DNA of 64,000 nt from Astropecten irregularis (GCA_963971285.1 OZ020262.1:7597036-7661035), one strand, 5' to 3'; positions 36,596-47,538 are shown, counted from the stretch's first letter. Notes: generated by a model not told the origin, from the letters alone. Translations and numbers: made by a program.

Positions 36596-37242
36596 CAGTA
36601 TTAAGTCGAGTACCAAAATTCAAGTACCAAGTTTTCCAAGTACACACAGTGCCGAGTACAGGCCGAGTCCAAGTACTTTTTAATCGAGTCCTTGGCCAAA
36701 AAACCGAGTTTGAGTTTTTCAGAGTCCGAGTACGGGCCAAGTTTGAGTACAAAGACATCGAGTACATCCCGAGTACATTTTTAAACTAGAACATTGCGCC
36801 ATGCGCCCATTAAAGAATGTGACGCATTTATTCGAAAATGTCGCGTGTGATGAATGCAAAATGCAGCCCATGGAAAGAAGGTTGCAATTTATTTTGCTGG
36901 TATTTTTGTAGTGTTCCATAGGAATGTGCACCAGGGATACTACATGCGCTGCGTAGAGTCGAAAGCGCAATACATTCATCATTATTTTTTTATATAAGTT
37001 TAGTATCGAACAATTAATTAAAAAATATTTAAAAATCTGAATCTTCTTTCGAGTACTTGCAACTGAAAGTTCACCGAGTACAATTTGTCGAGTCCGGGGA
37101 CGAGTCCAAGTACGAATTACGAGTACGGGCCGAACACTCGTTTTTTCCGAGTAGGCCTTCTTATGACCGAGTACGGGCCAAGTGCTTAGTGGTACTCGAG
37201 TTAGTTCGAGTACAAGTACGAGTAGGTCTTACTCCAACACTG
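36596..37242. mobile_element. hAT-like GAGTAC element, copy 3, nested
   Basis: Starts cagtattaagtcgagtacc and ends cttactccaacactg. The flanking octamers gcgcatgc and gcgcatac differ at one position, as expected of an aged 8-bp duplication. Subterminal zones hold many gagtac / gagtcc words. It has inserted inside the dispersed repeat at 36280-37500. Confidence 0.8.
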
Positions 37243-37250
37243 GCGCATAC

Positions 37251-37500
37251 GCCTGACACATGGCCGGCAAAAATGTTTGGAGCAGAGCCACATAAGAGGT
37301 CGCTGAACTGATCGTCAGAATTTCCGTCGAAAACATAAATTTTCATCACAAATGAGTACAAATAAATAGGCTGCATTTCATCCCTGACAATCGGAGAAGA
37401 GATGGAGCGATGTTCAAGCTGATTTGCGATGTCTTTGTTGTCATTTGGGGACAATTTCAGCGCAAGTACCGTGAACTTGGGTGAACGTTTTTTTTTTGTG
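37251..37500. repeat. Dispersed repeat, copy 2 (inverted)
   Basis: The reverse complement carries cacggtacttgcgctgaaat, tgtccccaaatgac and ggatgaaatgcagcctattt, as in copies 1 and 3. It faces copy 1 head to head across the nested hAT-like element, so the original unit was probably a fold-back. Confidence 0.65.
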
Positions 37501-37800
37501 TACAACACATCTAACTTTAATTTAGACTGTCCCCCTCTACTACTTACTAGGGCTAGGGCCTATGCCGAATTCATCACACTCACAAAAAAGTCACAGATGA
37601 ATGGAGCTAGTTTATAGTTATTTTAATCAAAATCAAAAAGTTTATAAAACAAGCATTGATAACAGTGAGTTTTTCTGATTCCCCCTGTTTTAAAATCATC
37701 AGCTATTATTATATATCTAGGATTAGCTTCCAAAAGATAATGACCGGCATGTGCAGGATGCATACCAAATGGTTTAGTCATTTTGTATATAAGCCTACGG

Positions 37801-38150
37801 TCATGCCCTAGACCCAGTAACTGGGGCGCTGAACTCCCTTTTTGACTTTTGGGGTTGACGGTCGGTCTAGCGCCCCAGTGATTTATATTGGTTGAGATGT
37901 GTCGTACACAGGAAAAACTAAATTTCACGGCACTTCCGCCGAAAATGTCCCCAAATTACACCAAAAACATCACAAACAGAATTGAAACTCGCTCCATTGC
38001 TTCTACGAAAGTCAAAGATGAAATACAGCATATTAATTTGTACTCACGATCATTCCTTTTGATGAAAATCGACCTTTTCTGACGAATGTCCAGACGAGAA
38101 CGTAAAAAACGGAATTTAATTTGTGTGGCTCTGCTCCACACAAAATGGCG
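37801..38150. repeat. Dispersed repeat, copy 3
   Basis: Same order of blocks as copy 1: agacccagtaactggggcgc, the gcgccccag hairpin partner, gccgaaaatgtccccaaatt, ttgtactcacgatcattcct and gtgtggctctgctccacac. Confidence 0.7.
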
Positions 38151-38509
38151 GTCCTACGTCATCACATGAATATTAATTTTGGTAATTTCCATACTATGCG
38201 GACGTGTCGATACGTAGATCACTTTCCCTCCGCGCACAGCGAAAAATCCCTTACACAATTGGCACGAAACGGCCAAAAGAGGGCGTCGCGATCATCTCAT
38301 TATGTGACGTCATCGCACTGACCAAAAATGGAAGTTTTTATGAATGAAACTGACGCGCATGGGCACATACTCAGCCACTCGAATCATTGACAGACCTCGC
38401 CACGATCTTTTGAATGGAACCAAAAACGACCTTTTGACCATTTTTCGTGGTGTCACCCGCCGATGTTCGAGAACTCACGTACTCCGCAGTCGTATATTTG
38501 AACCTTGGT

Positions 38510-38709
38510 NNNNNNNNNNNNNNNNNNNNNNNNNNNNNNNNNNNNNNNNNNNNNNNNNNNNNNNNNNNNNNNNNNNNNNNNNNNNNNNNNNNNNNNNNNN
38601 NNNNNNNNNNNNNNNNNNNNNNNNNNNNNNNNNNNNNNNNNNNNNNNNNNNNNNNNNNNNNNNNNNNNNNNNNNNNNNNNNNNNNNNNNNNNNNNNNNNN
38701 NNNNNNNNN
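38510..38709. other. Assembly gap (200 N)
   Basis: Exactly 200 undetermined bases. ORFs drawn through the gap are meaningless. The missing first exon of AGFG1 could lie here, since the gap is upstream of AGFG1 exon 2 on the minus strand. Confidence 0.99.
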
Positions 38710-41054
38710 CATATTTTTAAATGTCACAATGTGAGCATTTTCTCAAATTAAATGGCAAGTTGATTCCATAAACAGATTTTCATTTGTCTCATTGTGATTT
38801 GTCTTACAGATTGACTGTGTGTATAGCCTATGCATGCAGTGGCAGATCCAGGAACTAAAGTGGCATGAGTGACCATCTGATCATAAACCTCCTTATGCAT
38901 TACTTTATGTACATGATTCGTCTAAGATGTCTGCATCAGCCATGCACCCTTACCATGGGGGAAAACTGGAGAGGAGTCTGCTCCCCATATTTCCCGAATG
39001 CCACTCCCCTCCATGCTGCCACTGCATGCATTCTGTCACTGCTAATACCTTTATATTACTAATTTATATTTGTCGATCATTTGAATTACAATTTGGAAGT
39101 TGTCAGAGCCAGTTTGTCACTTGACTTTCACATCATTAGTCAAAAGTTTAATTACGAAGCCCAAAAGTCGGTGGAGTAAAGATTAGTCGTATCAGACAGG
39201 TAGCCAATCTTGTCATAGGACTAACATTTTCTTGTCGGGATGTGACAAGTTTGAATTTGTAATCGGGGCTATGTGACTAGTTTAAATTAGTCGTATGAGA
39301 CATAGTGCAGAACTAATGTTTTCAAGTCAAAATGACAAATTAATTTTTACAGTGTACACACACCATAATACCGCACAATCATGCATGGTCACACAATAAC
39401 AAAAGCCGGTATTTGGCGTGTATTATCATAGCAAACACTATAAATAAACGTTATGCAACACTGCACTTTATCTGCACAGTACAGGTGTAACATAGGATGT
39501 GTACAACAGGTCAACTTGTGTGAAGTTTGAGACCTTTGATCACACAGCTGCAGTTCTGCGGTTGTATTGGCGGGGGAGCCATAGGGGCCTACATATTAGC
39601 ATACGCAGTTAAAAACTTGTGGTGTAGTACACCAAACACTGTGATGTGACTCGTGGACAAGTGGCCCTGCATGCTTAGAACCTCCATAGCTCTAGCATTT
39701 TCTGTTGAAGTATGCAGTGACAGACATTACGGTAACTTCCATACCACTTTCAACTGTTGGAACGTGAACTATGGTGCGAACAGGTGGACCGAGCGAAGTT
39801 CCCACATCGCCCGAAGTCAACGGCAGCAGTCACGCTCAATGCGGTTTGTACACAAGTCATGATTCTCTTCATTCAATGATTAGGCCAATAGTGTTAGTTC
39901 CGGTGTATAAAAATGTAGGTACCATATTCCTGTACGGTGTACAAAATGTATATACAAGATCGATGCTAGACAACCGGCCCAAATTCCATGGGCATTTCCC
40001 AGACGTAGGCCTAGCTCTACGAAGTTTCGATATTGGCTGCTTGCATGGTTTAAAGATTTTTACCAAAATTAATCGTTGTGATAAAAACAGACTGTAATAT
40101 TACGTTGTGATTTTACACTTTTTATTATATTATATATATAGGCCTACATGAAAAAAGGACAGAAAAAAGACCGTGAAAAATAATAATCTTCGGATCACAC
40201 ACAATCATATTGATATTAATATTTCAATAGCATTTACAATGAAGGGGCTAGTATATGCAGTATAGTATTCAAGCCGTTGGATTTAAGTTTGCGGTGCCTA
40301 ATAATATAAGACTTCCGTTGTTTACGGCAGCAACGGCCGAGTAGTTAACCCATGGAACCCAATGCCCCGTGCGTGGTGTCTAGCTATACATGTATAGCTC
40401 AGTATTGTGGTATGATAATCATGGAGGAATAATGTGTTTTATTCCTCCATGGTATAATCATAGATGAATGAACCATGAATGAGCTTATAAGGTTCAAGGT
40501 TACAATTCCTGGTTTAGTCAGTCTTTCATTATCACTGCTCACCCCAAATCATAAAAGTTATGGCTGCATTTTTGAGTTGGTTGAAGTCTGTATGTTTGAC
40601 TTTGAAGCACGAGGAAATATATACCTCCATGTAAAATACGTACAGGCATAGCATTTCCACCACGTGTTTACCTTCCTCCATGGTTAAGTTATTGCATGGT
40701 GCCTGTGCAGTGTGTATAGGGGAAAGGTCACTGTAGCGACCGAGTCTGAGTCCTGCGTTATATTGCAATGATCGTAAGTTCGTCACCCCGTCGAAGTTCT
40801 GCAGAATATTGCCCTAATTCTACCGTATAGCAAGGTACGGAAAAAGATGGTTTATGACAATAACTTACGATTCAATTAGGGTTAGGGTTACGATCATCTC
40901 AACTAAGTCCAGTGGTAGGCCTATACTGCAATGCAGCTGTTGAGTGGTCACGGGCTTAAAAGTTAAGTTATAACCCACCTGAGCAACCTTGACCTAACCT
41001 CCATGCATTCACGGTTTATAACGCGCTAGCTTGTGTTAGTAGGGAAATCTTCCC

Positions 41055-41220
41055 TTAAATGCATTGATTTAACTATAATTATGATTAATGCATAGCATAG
41101 GTCTACTTCATATTTCCATAATATAAATGTGTGTGCGTATGAACCAGAAATTTGGGTTGAATCGTTTTGTCAGTTCGGACCGAGTCCGGAGCAAGACATT
41201 CTAATTATTCTTCCACTTAA
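41055..41220. repeat. Host-sequence duplicate, left copy
   Basis: Begins TTAAatgcattgatttaac and ends ttattcttccacTTAA. It recurs at 41693-41851 with about 85-90% identity by eye, on the other side of a family A MITE. Confidence 0.85.
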
Positions 41221-41692
41221 AGGTAGTATCATACTTTGGTAAGAAACCAAAACAGAAATGTTCACAGATTTACGTATAACACAATCTTCTTTGCGATAAA
41301 CCTACCTTCTTTGGGATAAGCCCACTTCTTTAAAGGTACAGTACTGGATTGGTAACATACCCAAACTGAAATCTTCGCAGATTTACGTATAACTTTCAGG
41401 GTATGAAGATGTTGCTGGTAGAAACATGCTGTTACAATTTTCCCGCCTAAAATGGTGTATTTATCCAGAAATTAGTAAAACAACGACCAAAAATCTTTTT
41501 GATCTTTTGAAAGATCAAAGATCAAAGAGAAAAGACTTAAGAAATACATGTGGCCGTTTTTCGCTGTTTTCTCAAAAAGTGGGCAACGTATGGGACTGAA
41601 TTTTTCACAGATTACTTTTACTGTATCTTCCTTGTTTTTTTTGCCCACGAATCTGTATTTCTTTGACAAAAAACCAAAGTTAGATATCACCT
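41221..41692. mobile_element. TTAA-targeting MITE, family A (chimeric)
   Basis: The ends aggtagtatcatactttggt and accaaagttagatatcacct lie next to TTAA on both sides. After 60 bases, 53 bases (41281-41333) are the reverse complement of the sequence flanking the family B element at 8156-8230. A second start, aggtacagtactggattggt at 41334, then leads back into the family A interior. Confidence 0.8.
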
Positions 41693-41851
41693 TTAAATGC
41701 ATTGATTTAACAATATGATTAATGCATGTACTTCATATTTCAATATTTCAAAATAGAGATTAATATTTTGCTTATGAACCAGAAATTTGTGATGAATCGT
41801 TTTGTCAGTTCGGACTCCGGAGCAAGACATTGTAATTATTCTTCCACTTAA
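41693..41851. repeat. Host-sequence duplicate, right copy
   Basis: Begins TTAAatgcattgatttaac and ends ttcttccacTTAA, followed by unrelated tttgagcttgc. It is the MITE-free counterpart of 41055-41220. Confidence 0.85.
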
Positions 41852-42094
41852 TTTGAGCTTGCTTGGTTCTTAGCCCCACTGATTATATAGTTAGCTACCC
41901 GTGTACCTTATGGAAGAAATAGGCAGGACTCTACTCTACACTGTCTCATTTTGTCCTAAAATGTGTATGGTTGGAAAATATTTATATTAAAGTCATTTGG
42001 TCATTCCAAATGGGCGATCTATAGATAAATAAATATATAAATTCACATGTAGATCGATAACTATTTCAGCTTGGTACTGTAATTTCATGCTTTG

Positions 42095-42450
42095 ATTTTT
42101 GTCAAAGAAATGCAGATTCGTGGTATCATACCGAAACAGAAATCTTCACATATTTAACTGTAACTTACAGGGTGTAATATGATGATGATAGAAACATACA
42201 GTTAACATTGTTCTGCCTGAAATGCTATATTATTTTATCCAGAAAAGAGTAAAACCAATTGACCAAAAACAGTTTTGATCTTCGGAAGATAAAAAATCCC
42301 GTGTGATTTTAAAATACCGTGGGCGTTTTCACTGTTTTCTCAGAAAGTGGACACCATGGGACTGGGTATTTCACAGATGACTGTTACTGTATCTTTCTTG
42401 ATATTCTTGCCCACAGGTCTGCATTTCTATGACAAAAACCAAAGTATGAA
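42095..42450. mobile_element. Diverged family A/B relative
   Basis: Contains taacttacagggtgtaatatg, gatagaaacatacagttaac, attttatccagaaaagagta, tcagaaagtggacaccatgg and atttcacagatgactgttac, all family A interior words. The ends are decayed and no TTAA pair is clear. Confidence 0.6.
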
Positions 42451-44500
42451 ATATTGCTTTGTTTGCTTGCAAAATTTCAAACAAGTGTACAACAAAATGC
42501 GGAATATTGAATATTTTATACAATAATGTTTATGGGTCATTTCACCGGGTTAGGGCACGATTTGTGACTGTGTAAGATAAAGATGTTACGTCTGCACACT
42601 TGCACATCCAATAACCGTTACATATATTATGATTCGTAAATCATAATTAGCATTTAGCAATAAGAATTCTTCAATTAAATTTGACAAATGATTTCATTGA
42701 AATTTGAAGATCACCTGCAATTTGCATTTATTCATCAAAGGAAACGATGTGCAAGTGTTAGGTAAAACATCTTAGGAAAAACATTTACGGGAACATTTGG
42801 AAAAAAAATGGTACATTAGGCATAGATCAGATTTGCACAGAAAACATCTGTACAATTTAAAGAAGCATCGTGCATCGGTATCGTGGAGCATAAAACATTT
42901 TTTTAAGCCTAACGATGTAGCAAATAATGACAAATTTTTTCACATCGGTTTCTGTACAGTATCCCTCCATGCACGCAGAAGCATTAATATTTCGAATACT
43001 AGTATGAGGGCGCTCTCTTTAACATCGTCCAAATAATTATTTTTGGCAATTTGTTGGCACACGATGGCGCTGTTTTCCATTGTATGAAGGAGTAACTCGA
43101 TGGGTTCTAACATCAAAGCGGGACTTGAACTTACCCTAATGACATTATTATAACGTAATTATTATTCTGCCAACTCAGCTATCCTGATTTACCCATTTTT
43201 TCCTATTGCATTTTGGAGTCCATGCTGTTGCAATAAACAAGGGGCCTACGAGGCACGGTACGAAGTACGAAGCGCATGAATGTAGTTTCATAATTTTCCC
43301 GGTCATTTTCGGCAAATGGTCGGACAATATTTAAACATTGCGTCATTTCATTTCGCGTGAAACTGCTAGGCACCTCAGACTAGTCATTCGATTTCACTTC
43401 ATGTGCAAGCAAATATTCATAAGCGTCAGGCGATAAAATATAGAATCGCCTTTCAATGTACAATTCCATTTGAACAGCATTCAAATTCGCAACGGGTTTT
43501 TTTGTAGCGTGCGTATAGTCATTCAAATTCGTTTCGGGGGCAGGCATTTCTGCGAATTGTTCAGCAAATTTGGTGTTTTGTTAATCTGAAATGATGGCGT
43601 ACCGCAAAATTAGAATGGGTATACTAAAAGATTCACCTTTTGTATAGAAATCACTTTTGGTAATGTAAAGAAGTGCCACAAAACGAAAATATAAGTAAAG
43701 ATCAGGCCGATTGCGCTTACCCTTCTAAGCAGTCAGCTGTGAAATTCCCACTCCCATACAGTGCCCACTTTTTGAGAAAACAATGGAAACCGCTTAGGTT
43801 TTTGTTTTTCAAATCCCTCCACTGGGGAGTTTTGGTCTTTGGTCAAGTTTATACTCTTTTCTTGATAACTTAACCATTCAGACAGCAATTGTAACGTTAT
43901 GTCTACGTTATAATGTTCCATGCGCGGTTATACGGCGGGGGGGCTAGAGGGTTTGAGCCCCCCCCCCCAAAAAAAAAAAACAAACAAAAAAAAACATCTA
44001 GGCCCCCCCCCCCCCCCCACCAAAAAAAATGCAATTGAAAAAAAAAATCTTGAAAATACTGTATTTCTTCTGTTATTAAGCGCCAATTACATAAAAAATG
44101 CGTTGTGTAGGCTATAATAATGTGCATGTTTTTCGACCCCTAATAAGAAGAATAGCAGAAGCGAGTGTTAGAAAAACCCAAAATGTTGGCTCTTCTAGTC
44201 CCCCCCAAAAAAAAAAAAAATTGGCTCTAGAACCGCAGCTTTAAGCTTAATCCCACGATTTGTAGATACTGTAATAAATTAATGTCATATTTGAGAGTGA
44301 TTACATTTGAAAATTCTTAGCATAATACAATTCATATGTGTTGTTTTATTTTTGTTCAGGGTATGGTGATTGATGTGTTTTGATATATTGTTTGTATTCA
44401 TCCAGGTGATGTAGGCTTAACTGAAAATACGGAAGAACAGAAACATGGCACCTTCACTGATCACGAAAACGCCTGTCAGCCGGGAGCTGAACCAGTCACC

Positions 44501-44854
44501 ATGGATGACAAGAGCAAGAGCCTACCCAGCGCAGACCCTGCTCCCGTTAAGAGGAAGAAAGTCTGGCCCAAGAAGTACAACAAAGGCCCCTTCATCTGCT
44601 CCTACTGCTCCAAGGTATTCCGCGGCATTCTGGACCTGACACGGCACGAGCGCACGCACACCAACGAGAAGCCGCTGATCTGCGACGAGTGCGGCCGGGG
44701 ATTCAGCAACGAAAGCTCCCTGCGATCCCACATGGACGTTCACCGGGACTACAGGCCGTTCTCGTGCCCGACCTGCAAGGCAACATTCAGACATCGCTAC
44801 TCCCTGAACGCCCACATGGTTGTTCACACTGACCTTAGACCATTCGCTTGCGAG
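44501..44854 (+). CDS. Zinc-finger gene exon with fingers 1-3 and start of finger 4
   Basis: Encodes MDDKSKSLPSADPAPVKRKK and fingers CSYCSKVF..H..H, CDECGRGF..H..H and CPTCKATF..H..H, then FACE, the first cysteine of finger 4. The exon is GC-richer than its surroundings, as expected of coding sequence. Confidence 0.88.
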
Positions 44855-47180
44855 GTATAATCATTGCACCGTTAGATTTCCTTGAAAGAGATTGCAGGCG
44901 GAATGAAATAATATAAATTCAGAGCATAGTCTTTCTCTATGCTCAAGGCCTCCAAAACTTTGTTTGAGTTTGAGACAGAAAATGGACTCAACAGTTCGTA
45001 AACAGTGCAAACAGTCACCATGGGAAATCTTAGTTCATCAGATGCTGGGTTTTTCAAGGAAATCAAGATTTAGTGTATTTTAAAAAGATCGTTCGTCCGA
45101 ACAATTTAATAGCATTTCAAAAGCGTGGTATAACCGTGAAGGATTCAGGGGGGGGGGGGACTATCCATCAGATGAACAAAGCGTAGGCCTACATGAAAAA
45201 AACGTCTGAAAGGAAGATAAGACATTCACTTCTGCCAATAAGTACATTCAGCCAAAACGCACATCTTTGCAAATCCTGTAAACTCCCTGTAATTGTGTTG
45301 ATTACAAAGCAGAAATCGAGTCACAAAGATTGAAACACATCACTGTAATGTACATGAAGAGGGAAGTTTTCAGAATCTAACATGTTTTTAAAAGCCTTCG
45401 ATCAAGATCCTGCTAGAATCGAATGAATCGAATCGGATGAAATGAGAATTCGGATGAAATACGTAAACCTAGGCTCACTGCCTATGGTTGTTTTGCGCCT
45501 AGAATCGAGAAAAAAAACACCCGGGTTTTGGGAAATGCATTAAAATCGGAAAGATATTCGGTTTTGGAAATAAAAATCATTGATTTTGCAAAAAAAATCC
45601 GAAACATTAAGATTTTCGGTTGTTAAATATGATTGGATCATCCGAATCTTAAAAAAAACCCGTTAAATTCTTCAAAACACGTTCTTCTTAAAAACAAATG
45701 TTTATTTAAAAAACATTGAAAAGTGAACAAAGAAAAATTGATTGGACAGGGATTCGAGCCGGCGACCTCCTGAATACCGTATTGGCGCGCTACCAACTGA
45801 GCAATCCAACCCTACGTTGGTGGTGACCCGAATAGTGTATTATCTGTGTTCATTTGACAGTCAGAAGCCATGAAACATGTTAGATTTGGAAAAAAATATG
45901 TTAATCCTTTTCTTGTAATGTGTTTGAATATGTTTGACTTAATTTGTGCTTCGCAATGAGGCCCATTTTCGTGAATTTGTTTGTCGATTGTAAGAAGTTG
46001 ATTTGCTTTCTATATGGAGGCTTAAGGCCAAGTCAAAAGTAAAACAAGCTTAGTGTCCCTGCCCGGCTTCCTTTTTGGAGACCGTCTGCTTTTTTTAATA
46101 ACTGACCAAAACTTGAAAGTGTACATTGCATGATTTTGTTTCGGGAAAACAGATTTTGGTACAGCTGTTTAGGCCTAACTAAAGGTCTAATACATGTACT
46201 TGCATTTGTTGTCATTTCCTAGCCTGGGCCCGGCCAGTTGTTTTGGATAAATGTGGGTGGATCGGCCATTTTGGAAAGGAAAAGAGGGCCTCCTCCTTCG
46301 TTTTTTTTTCCAAAAAAGGCAGGGCGCTATTGAAACACGGTTTTTTTACTTGGTCTAATAGGCCTATAGTGTCGTCACCTCACTTGTCTTTGCATAAATA
46401 ATTCCTTGACTTGCAATCTTATTTTTCTTTCAGGTTTGTGGCTTAAGAATGAGGCAAAAGTCGTCCATGAGGAAGCACATGCGGATCCACACCGGCGAGA
46501 AACCGTACAAATGCGATGTATGCGGCCGAGCTTTCACGGTCTTAGCCGCCTGTCGTATACACCAACAGCGCCATGCAGACCCCAACAGCCGCGTCAATCG
46601 CGCCCCCGTGGCGCCACGTCGCTCACGGAGACGATCCAGGAGCAATGACGCGGACGACGTGGATTGGGATTGGCGACGGGCAAGGCGCCAGACGTCCCCG
46701 GTCAAGCAGGCTGAAGTGCCGGCAGGTGCTGCTGCTAACGGATGTGCAGCCGTGATCAGTTCAGCAACCGTGGACAGTTCAGCAACCGTAAATAGTTCGG
46801 TAACCGTAGGCGGTTCAGCAACCGTGGACAGTTCAGCAACCGTAAATAGTTCGGTAACCGTAGGCGGTTCAGCAACCGTGAACAGAGCAGTCGTGATCAG
46901 TTCAACAACCGTGGACAGTTCAGCAACCGTGAACAGTTCGGCAACCGTAGGCAGTTCAGCAACCGTGAACAGAGCAACCGTGGGCAGTTCAGCAACCGTG
47001 GACAGTTCGGCAACCGTGAACAGTTCGGCAACCGTGGGCAGGTCAGCATCTCATCCTGCTGGTGGTCTTATCCCTATCAACCCTAATGACATCGTCATGT
47101 TCACGTTCACACCGATGATGATTCTTCAGACGCCATTTGGAAAGAGCACCGGGATAAGTCCTTTCTCCATGCAGATATAG
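44501..47180 (+). CDS. Five-finger C2H2 zinc-finger protein
   Basis: Probable nuclear DNA-binding protein; not recognised as a specific orthologue. Exons 44501-44854 and 46434-47180 (donor gtataa, acceptor tttctttcag, phase 0) give 366 residues. Start chosen at 44501 because of the strong Kozak context (caccATGg). The frame is open upstream to a possible acceptor at 44405 (catccag), so more N-terminal residues from an upstream exon are possible. A basic VKRKKVWPKK segment (residues 16-25) could be a nuclear signal. Fingers begin at about residues 33, 61, 89, 117 and 145, all C-x2-C-x12-H-x3-H, with HTGEKPYKC between fingers 4 and 5. The intron splits finger 4 between its two cysteines. The tail is a repeat of SSATVN/D/G hexapeptides, then a hydrophobic end. 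Confidence 0.88.
44935..45160. repeat. Dispersed repeat, inverted copy of 29290-29520
   Basis: Reads agtttgagacagaaaatgga, cagtgcaaacagtcaccatg, gatgctgggtttttc, gcgtggtataaccgtgaagg. It lies in the intron of the zinc-finger gene. Confidence 0.75.
45716..45840 (-). repeat. tRNA-derived SINE, best preserved head
   Basis: On the minus strand it reads gctcagttggtagcgcgcc (A box) and ggtcgccggctcgaatccc (B box) with tRNA-like spacing. The plus-strand leader cattgaaaagtgaacaaag is shared with other copies. Stem pairing is too poor for a working tRNA. Confidence 0.72.
46434..47180 (+). CDS. Zinc-finger gene exon with rest of finger 4, finger 5 and repeat tail
   Basis: Encodes VCGLRMRQKSSMRKHMRIHT, then GEKPYKCDVCGRAF with its two His, a basic RRSRRRSRSND linker, DWDWRRARR, the hexapeptide repeat, and the end FTPMMILQTPFGKS...MQI before TAG at 47178-47180. 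Confidence 0.87.
   Translation, partial: VCGLRMRQKSSMRKHMRIHTGEKPYKCDVCGRAFTVLAACRIHQQRHADPNSRVNRAPVAPRRSRRRSRSNDADDVDWDWRRARRQTSPVKQAEVPAGAAANGCAAVISSATVDSSATVNSSVTVGGSATVDSSATVNSSVTVGGSATVNRAVVISSTTVDSSATVNSSATVGSSATVNRATVGSSATVDSSATVNSSATVGRSASHPAGGLIPINPNDIVMFTFTPMMILQTPFGKSTGISPFSMQI
46757..47048 (+). repeat. Coding minisatellite, 18-bp unit (SSATVN)
   Basis: About sixteen units of agttc(a/g)gcaaccgtg(g/a)ac variants, in frame, with higher-order repetition of a longer block (SSATVDSSATVNSSVTVGG appears twice). Similarity between blocks points to recent duplication or gene conversion. Confidence 0.88.
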
Positions 47181-47298
47181 GTGCAATGTCAGGGCTCACG
47201 GATCTTTTGATCCCCGACCCACCTTCTCGTATCAACCCGTGGAGCCATCGTGAACTTTTACATGACGATTCCACTTTGACTTTGTTGAAAGCGATTTG

Positions 47299-47538
47299 TG
47301 CCTTTCTCAAAGCTCGGCTCTGACTCTGACTCCGGCTCCGGCTTCACTTCGTGAATCCATTCTAAAATAACGTGTATCAAAATAGAGGCTTTTGGCTGCG
47401 GTTCGGAAGTAGATACTCTGGTTTGAAAAATAAAACAGAGCTTCAACTTAAATGAAAAACCACAACCATTGTATTCATCTTTATGGTTGACAGAGACGAA
47501 GCCTGAGCCTGAGCCGGAGCCGAGCTGTGAGAAATGCC
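47299..47538. mobile_element. Inverted-repeat MITE, GAGCC-rich, relative of 21231-21466
   Basis: Ends gcctttctcaaagctcggct and agccgagctgtgagaaatgc. The interior has the reverse complement of the 21231 copy (caaaatagaggcttttggct, aatgaaaaaccacaacc). It begins 119 bases after the zinc-finger stop, so the transcript's 3'UTR may include it. Confidence 0.75.

Larger units (their letters stand above)
38710..44400. other. Gene-free interval between AGFG1 and the zinc-finger gene
   Basis: No exon could be supported on either strand, including a search by eye for the AGFG1 Cys4 finger. Contains a small hairpin at 40409-40462 (catggaggaataa / ttattcctccatg), family A MITEs, a flank duplication, and a homopolymer-rich stretch of C and A runs near 43955-44030. 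Confidence 0.5.

Noticed and set aside
38300-38312. TGACGTCA-like element as an AGFG1 promoter signal
   Set aside because: A single CRE-like octamer near a gap, inside a repeat-rich region and downstream of the presumed start on the minus strand, is not enough evidence.
38344-38751. ORFs across the run of N
   Set aside because: They are artefacts of undetermined bases.
43955-44030. Alternating long C and A runs as a designed or regulatory structure
   Set aside because: Homopolymer runs in draft sequence near repeat edges are common and may include base-calling errors.
45743-45815. Possible functional tRNA gene
   Set aside because: A and B boxes are recognisable but the acceptor and anticodon stems do not pair well, and related sequences recur with a shared non-tRNA leader, so it is a SINE.
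46757-47048. CRISPR-like regular repeats
   Set aside because: The units are contiguous, in frame and without unique spacers in a eukaryotic coding exon; a minisatellite explains them.
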